Assembly (NCBI GenBank): GCA_937941715.1
Contig: CALDGX010000046.1
Coordinates: forward strand, 1 to 17,166
Direction of reading: 5' to 3'
From: an uncultured Chloracidobacterium sp.
GTDB taxonomy: Bacteria > Acidobacteriota > Blastocatellia > Pyrinomonadales > Pyrinomonadaceae
Length of the DNA stretch: 17,166 nt
In this document: piece by piece, positions 13,476 to 17,166 of the stretch
How positions within the stretch are numbered: the first letter of the stretch is position 1
Layout of the letters: each line of letters opens with the position of its first letter
The notes under the pieces: generated by a model
What the model saw: only the letters and a program-made list of their open reading frames with translations
The model's database searches: none
Told to the model about the DNA's origin: nothing
Made by a program: the position numbers and the translations under genes

Positions 13476-14657
13476 TTAAATCCCAACCTCCGCCTTCGCC
13501 TCAGCGAACATCGCGATCGCAAATTCCAGATCTTCCTTTGAGTGTGCCGCCGAGACCTGCGTTCTGATACGCGCCTTCCCTTTCGGGACCACCGGGAAGG
13601 AAAACGGTATCACGTACACGCCCTTAGCCAGCAGCGACTCAGCCATTTTCACGGCCGGCATTGCATCGCCGAACATTACAGGGACGATCGGGTGCTCGCC
13701 CGGGACGACCGTAAGGCCGATGGACGCGATCTTTTCGCGAAAATATCGCGTGTTATCGGCAAGTTTGTCTCTTAACTCGGTTGAATTCGAGAGCATGTCG
13801 ATGGCGGCGATGGCCGCTGTGACGATCGGCGGCGCAACCGAGTTTGAGAACAGATACGGACGCGACCGCTGACGTAACAGTTCGATAACTTCTTTCTTTC
13901 CGCTGGTGTAGCCGCCGCTGGCACCGCCGAGGGCTTTGCCCAGGGTTCCGGTGATAACATCGACTCGACCCATGACATCGCAATGTTCGTGGGTGCCGCG
14001 GCCTGTTTTTCCGATAAATCCGACCGCGTGTGAATCATCGACCATCACCATTGCGTCGTACCTTTCAGCGAGGTCGCAGATCGCCTTGAGCGGGGCGATG
14101 TAGCCGTCCATCGAAAAAACGCCGTCGGTCGCGATCATCTTGAATCTGGCGCCGCTTGCCTCTTGCAGTTTGGCTTCGAGGTCGGCCATGTCGCAGTTCT
14201 TGTAGCGAAACCTCTGGGCTTTCGACAATCGAATTCCGTCGATCACGCTCGCGTGATTTAGTTCGTCGGAGATGATCGCGTCCTCTTCGCCCAATATCGT
14301 CTCAAAAAGGCCGCCGTTCGCGTCGAAACAGCTCGTGTAGAGTATCGTATCCTCAGTGCCGAGAAACTCGCTGATCCTCTGTTCAAGCTGTTTATGGATC
14401 GTCTGCGTTCCGCAGATAAATCTCACCGACGAGAGCCCGAAACCCCATTCGTCGAGCCCCTTATGGGCAGCGGCGACGATCGCCGGGTGGTCAGACAGCC
14501 CCAAATAGTTATTGGCGCACATGTTCAAAACCTCACGCCCGCCAACCTCGATCCGCGCTTCCTGCGGCGTCTCGATCACACGCTCGGACTTATACAGCCC
14601 TGCCTCGCGGATCTCGCCGATCGTATTCTCTAATTGTTCTTTAATTTTGCCGTACAT
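13476..14657 (-). CDS. kbl: Glycine C-acetyltransferase (2-amino-3-ketobutyrate CoA ligase)
   Basis: A PLP enzyme that splits 2-amino-3-oxobutyrate with CoA into glycine and acetyl-CoA, the second step of threonine degradation after Tdh. 393 residues, against about 398 in E. coli. Signatures: NMCANNYLGLSDHP, GFGLSSVRFICGTQTIHKQLE, SCFDANGG, SDELNHASVIDGIRLS, TDGVFSMDGYIAPL, VDDSHAVG with the PLP-binding Asp207 and His210, TGTLGKALGG with the Schiff-base Lys241, and RPYLFSNSV. The ATG at 14657 follows the tdh stop by two bases with GAGG just upstream, so the pair is one transcription unit with tdh first (E. coli has kbl first). Confidence 0.96.
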   Translation of the reverse strand: MYGKIKEQLENTIGEIREAGLYKSERVIETPQEARIEVGGREVLNMCANNYLGLSDHPAIVAAAHKGLDEWGFGLSSVRFICGTQTIHKQLEQRISEFLGTEDTILYTSCFDANGGLFETILGEEDAIISDELNHASVIDGIRLSKAQRFRYKNCDMADLEAKLQEASGARFKMIATDGVFSMDGYIAPLKAICDLAERYDAMVMVDDSHAVGFIGKTGRGTHEHCDVMGRVDVITGTLGKALGGASGGYTSGKKEVIELLRQRSRPYLFSNSVAPPIVTAAIAAIDMLSNSTELRDKLADNTRYFREKIASIGLTVVPGEHPIVPVMFGDAMPAVKMAESLLAKGVYVIPFSFPVVPKGKARIRTQVSAAHSKEDLEFAIAMFAEAKAEVGI

Positions 14658-14659
14658 CG

Positions 14660-15691
14660 TTAGACCTCACTCCAATCAAGAATGACCTTGCCCGAATTTC
14701 CTTCCTTCATAACCTCAAAGCCCTTTTGGAAATCCTTGTACGAAAAGCGGTGCGTGATGACCGGCGAGATGTCTAGGCCGCCCTCGAGAAGCACGGACAT
14801 TTGGTACCATGTTTCGTACATTTCGCGGCCGTAGATGCCCTTGATCGTCAGCATGTTAAAGATGACGGTCTTCCAGTTGATAGCGAATTCGTCAGACGGA
14901 ATGCCGAGGAAGGCGACGTTGCCGCCGTGCGTCATATTCGCGAGCATGTCGCGGAATGCCTGCGGATTGCCGGACATTTCCATGCCGACGTCGAAACCTT
15001 CTTTCATGCCGAGTTCTTTCTGATAATCGGCGATCGACGTTTTGGTCACGTCTACGACGTGTTCGATGCCGTTCGCACGGGCGAGTTCGAGGCGTTTTGG
15101 ATTAACATCTGTGATGACGATGTGCCGCGCACCGGCGTGCTTGGCCACCGCGGCAGACATAATGCCGATCGGGCCCGCACCGGTGATCAGCACGTCCTCG
15201 CCAAAGACCTCGAACGCCAACGCAGTGTGAACGGCGTTGCCGAATGGATCGAAAATTGCGGCGACTTCGAGATCGACGCCTGGCTTGTGCTTCCAGATAT
15301 TCGTGTACGGAACGGCCATGTATTCGGCAAATCCGCCGTCGGTATTAACGCCGTAACCAAGAGTGTGCGCACATTTGAAGCGGCGTCCCGCGAGACAGTT
15401 ACGGCAGCGTCCGCAGACCAGGTGGCCTTCGACGCTGACGATATCGCCGACGTAAAAGTCATTAACATTAGAACCGACATCGACGATCTCGCCGACGAGT
15501 TCGTGGCCCAGGATCGTCGGCACTTTGATCGTGCTCTGCGCCCAGGCGTCCCAGTTGTAAATGTGCACGTCGGTACCGCAAATACCGGTCTTTAACATCT
15601 TGATCAGCACGTCGTTGATGCCGATGGTCGGTTCCGCCACGTCCTCAAGCCAAAGTCCTTCTTCGGCCCTGCTTTTTACGATCGCTTTCAT
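14660..15691 (-). CDS. tdh: L-threonine 3-dehydrogenase
   Basis: A zinc- and NAD-dependent medium-chain dehydrogenase that oxidises L-threonine to 2-amino-3-oxobutyrate, which Kbl then cleaves. 343 residues versus 341 in E. coli. Seen: catalytic-zinc ligands Cys38 (GICGTDVHIYNWD) and His63-Glu64 (LGHELVGE), the structural-zinc cysteines 93, 96, 99 and 107 in CGRCRNCLAGRRFKC, the Rossmann loop GAGPIGIMSAAVAKHAGA and the acidic ITDVNP that selects NAD. The ATG at 15691 (MKAIVKSRAEEG) begins family homology; an ATG at 15763 would add 24 unrelated residues. GGGAG precedes it. A weak promoter pair (TTGTGT at 15765-15760, TGTTAT at 15742-15737, 17 bases apart on this strand) may drive it. It shares a 203-base divergent region with pheS. 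Confidence 0.96.
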   Translation of the reverse strand: MKAIVKSRAEEGLWLEDVAEPTIGINDVLIKMLKTGICGTDVHIYNWDAWAQSTIKVPTILGHELVGEIVDVGSNVNDFYVGDIVSVEGHLVCGRCRNCLAGRRFKCAHTLGYGVNTDGGFAEYMAVPYTNIWKHKPGVDLEVAAIFDPFGNAVHTALAFEVFGEDVLITGAGPIGIMSAAVAKHAGARHIVITDVNPKRLELARANGIEHVVDVTKTSIADYQKELGMKEGFDVGMEMSGNPQAFRDMLANMTHGGNVAFLGIPSDEFAINWKTVIFNMLTIKGIYGREMYETWYQMSVLLEGGLDISPVITHRFSYKDFQKGFEVMKEGNSGKVILDWSEV

Positions 15692-15802
15692 GATCTCAGG
15701 CTCCCAATAGTTTTGATAAATGCCGCTAATGCAATAATAACAGAGCGTTTGTTCCGCGTACACAACGGCTGCCCGATCAATGACTGCCCAAAAGCCCCAT
15801 TT

Positions 15803-15814
15803 AACAATATTGTT
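15803..15814. promoter_or_regulatory. 12-bp palindrome in the tdh-pheS divergent region
   Basis: AACAATATTGTT is a perfect palindrome lying between the divergent tdh and pheS genes, just upstream of the best pheS promoter boxes. It is AT-rich and short, so chance is possible, but its position suits a regulator binding site. Confidence 0.35.
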
Positions 15815-15842
15815 TTACGTGAACGAATAAGCCTGATAAAAT
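15814..15842 (+). promoter_or_regulatory. Candidate extended -10 promoter for pheST
   Basis: TTTACG (15814-15819) and TAAAAT (15837-15842) are 17 bases apart, and a TG one base before the -10 box (TGATAAAAT) makes it an extended -10. The start point would fall near 15849, about two bases before the short Phe ORF. Confidence 0.45.
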
Positions 15843-15850
15843 CAAGGTTT

Positions 15851-15883
15851 ATGTTTCTGACCGTCAGGGACTTTTTTTGTTAA
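15851..15883 (+). CDS. Possible phenylalanine leader peptide upstream of pheS
   Basis: A ten-codon ORF reads MFLTVRDFFC and then TAA, with three Phe codons, two of them adjacent. It ends 11 bases before the pheS ATG, which itself has a poor ribosome-binding site. E. coli pheST is controlled by the Phe-rich leader peptide PheM, so the position is suggestive, and the thrS leader in the same cluster adds weight. Against it: the ORF is short, the two adjacent Phe codons come from a run of seven Ts that could belong to a terminator, and there is no room for a classic terminator downstream. AAGG three bases before the ATG is a weak ribosome site. Confidence 0.4.
   Translation: MFLTVRDFFC
15853..15878 (+). 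terminator. Candidate attenuator hairpin with T7 tract before pheS
   Basis: GTTTCTGA (15853-15860) pairs with TCAGGGAC (15864-15871), eight pairs including two G-T wobbles, around a CCG loop, followed immediately by seven Ts (15872-15878). It lies within the short Phe ORF. On the plus strand no upstream gene reads in, so a terminator here would act on pheST itself. If transcription starts at about 15849 the hairpin would be too close to the start to terminate, so a more upstream start would be needed. Confidence 0.4.
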
Positions 15884-15894
15884 AGCAATAAGAT

Positions 15895-16986
15895 ATGTCT
15901 GAAGAAAGAGAAAAGGTCGAAGAGGTCCGAACCGCGTTTCTCAACGAGTTTGGCCCCTTTCGCGACTTGGATCTGAGCAATGCGACGCTCGCGTCGGCAG
16001 AGGAACTGTCGCGCGAACTCGCCGACATCAAGGTCCGCCACACCGGCAAGCGATCCGCCATTGCCGGCACGATGAAACTCATCGGCCGGGTCGCAGCGGA
16101 GGAACGCAGTGCGTTTGGCCAGCTGGTGCAGTCGGTCGAAAAGGACATCGTTTCGATGATCGAGTCCGCCGAAGCAACGCTCGCCAACTTTATCGTCAAT
16201 GCCCGCATCGAGAGCGAACGACTCGACGTGACGCTGCCCGGCCGGCGGCCGCGGACCGGACATCTGCACCTGATAACCATACTCAGACAGCGGATCGAGG
16301 ACATATTTGTCTCGATGGGCTATCACATTGAGGACGACCGCGAGATCGAGACCGACCATTACAACTTTGACGCTCTGAACATCCCCGACGGCCACCCGGC
16401 GCGCGAGTCACAGGACACCTTTTACACGAGCGATGGATTTGCCCTGCGTTCGCAGACGTCGACCGTGCAGATCCGCGCGATGGAACGCCGCGGCGTACCG
16501 ATCCGGATCATCGCGCCGGGCAAGGTTTTTCGCCGGGATACGCCCGATATGACCCACGTGCCGATGTTCCATCAGATCGAAGGCCTCTGCGTCGACAAGG
16601 ACATAACGATGGCACATCTCAAGGGAACGGTGACCGAATGGCTGCAGCGGCTCTTCGGCAGCGAGACAGTGACGCGTTTTCGACCGTCGTATTTCCCTTT
16701 TACCGAACCGTCGGCGGAGTTTGATTTCTCGTGCTTCAAGTGCCGCGGTACCGGCAAATTTGAAAATGAACGCTGCCGTCCGTGCAAAGGCTCGGGCTGG
16801 ATCGAACTTGGCGGTTCGGGTATGGTCCATCCGAATGTTCTGAGGGCGGTCGGGGTCGACCCCGAGGTCTATTCGGGCTTTGCCTTCGGGTTCGGCCTCG
16901 AACGCATGTGCGCGATGATGTACTCACTTGACGATATCAGACTGATGTTCGACAACGATGTCAGATTTTTGGAGCAATTTAGATGA
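15895..16986 (+). CDS. pheS: Phenylalanyl-tRNA synthetase alpha subunit
   Basis: Catalytic subunit of the alpha2-beta2 PheRS, 363 residues. The N-terminal coiled coil (about 1-110, with VRHTGKRSAI) binds tRNA-Phe. The class II core follows with motif 1 (LITILRQRIEDIFVSMGY), the phenylalanine pocket and motif 2 region (DTFYTSDGFALRSQTSTVQIRAM, GKVFRRDTPDMTHVPMFHQIEG), FPFTEPSAEFDF, and motif 3 (GFAFGFGLERMCAMMYSLDDIR). Between FPFTEPSAEFDF and GSGMVHPNVLRAVG it carries a four-cysteine insertion, CFKC...CRPC with Gly-x-Gly repeats, resembling a zinc knuckle absent from E. coli PheS. The ATG at 15895 has only a weak ribosome site, consistent with control by the leader upstream. Its stop overlaps the pheT start (ATGA). 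Confidence 0.97.
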   Translation: MSEEREKVEEVRTAFLNEFGPFRDLDLSNATLASAEELSRELADIKVRHTGKRSAIAGTMKLIGRVAAEERSAFGQLVQSVEKDIVSMIESAEATLANFIVNARIESERLDVTLPGRRPRTGHLHLITILRQRIEDIFVSMGYHIEDDREIETDHYNFDALNIPDGHPARESQDTFYTSDGFALRSQTSTVQIRAMERRGVPIRIIAPGKVFRRDTPDMTHVPMFHQIEGLCVDKDITMAHLKGTVTEWLQRLFGSETVTRFRPSYFPFTEPSAEFDFSCFKCRGTGKFENERCRPCKGSGWIELGGSGMVHPNVLRAVGVDPEVYSGFAFGFGLERMCAMMYSLDDIRLMFDNDVRFLEQFR

Positions 16987-17166
16987 ACATCAGCTTTGAC
17001 TGGCTAAAAGACCTGATCGATCTGGATGGCAATGCCGACGAGACGGCTGCACAATTGACGCGTGTCGGATTGGCGGTCGAGGGCATTCATCCGCATGGCG
17101 ACAACCTCGTGCTGGATATCGACCTTACGTCAAATCGGCCGGACTGCCTTTCGCATTTGGGTGTCG
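16983..17166 (+). CDS. pheT: Phenylalanyl-tRNA synthetase beta subunit, N-terminal part only
   Basis: The window ends after 61 codons. Visible: MNISFDWLKDLIDLDGNADE, then AAQLTRVGLAVEGI, then VLDIDLTSNRPDCLSHLGV. The two halves match the B1 domain of PheT, which in E. coli and Thermus is split by the roughly 110-residue B2 (EMAP/tRNA-binding OB-fold) domain. Here only about ten residues separate them, so B2 appears absent and this is a short-type PheT. The start overlaps the pheS stop by four bases (ATGA) and GGAG lies eight bases upstream, so both subunits are translated together. Confidence 0.93.
   Translation, partial: MNISFDWLKDLIDLDGNADETAAQLTRVGLAVEGIHPHGDNLVLDIDLTSNRPDCLSHLGV

Noticed and set aside
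13451..13500. GCGAAG/CTTCGC inverted repeat across the DUF3303-kbl convergent junction
   Set aside because: Six pairs separated by 38 bases inside coding sequence with no T run; too weak for a terminator.

Overview
The window looks like chromosomal DNA (moderately GC-rich) from an Acidobacteriota bacterium, probably of the Blastocatellia/Pyrinomonadaceae type. The main clue is a secreted von Willebrand A protein of the kind expanded in Acidobacteria, next to hut, TPR and beta-lactamase-fold genes. The assignment is inferred from protein style only. No transposase, integrase, CRISPR array or phage gene was seen.

Left part (1-9364), histidine degradation mixed with secreted proteins. On the minus strand, a secreted YciI-like protein, hutI and a partial NTF2/SnoaL-like gene form a tightly overlapping unit. 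It starts from a promoter whose -35 region is covered by a 14-bp palindrome. Divergent from it are the VWA protein and hutU. A secreted serine hydrolase with a TPR tail follows, preceded by a long dyad that buries its ribosome-binding site. A convergent secreted TPR protein and a small HExxH protein come next, then a formimidoylglutamase-like ureohydrolase that has Asn where a metal-binding His is expected. No hutH is present.

Right part (9480-17166), translation genes. tRNA-Val(GAC) is followed by thrS, infC, rpmI, rplT and a DUF3303 gene. A minus-strand threonine-degradation pair (tdh-kbl) intervenes, then pheS and pheT (the last cut by the window end). infC starts with ATC, as is typical for autoregulated IF3.

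Most interesting: the 262-base gap between tRNA-Val and thrS encodes an unannotated 16-residue peptide, MLSKNFAVFITTTTRF, with four consecutive Thr codons. It is followed by a possible 14-bp antiterminator and a terminator hairpin that exclude each other. This looks like a ribosome-mediated transcription attenuator for threonyl-tRNA synthetase. A second short ORF, MFLTVRDFFC, with three Phe codons lies just before pheS and coincides with a hairpin plus seven-T tract. Together they suggest leader-peptide control of aminoacyl-tRNA synthetases in this lineage. This rests on sequence reading and hand-drawn pairings and has not been tested by folding software or comparative data.
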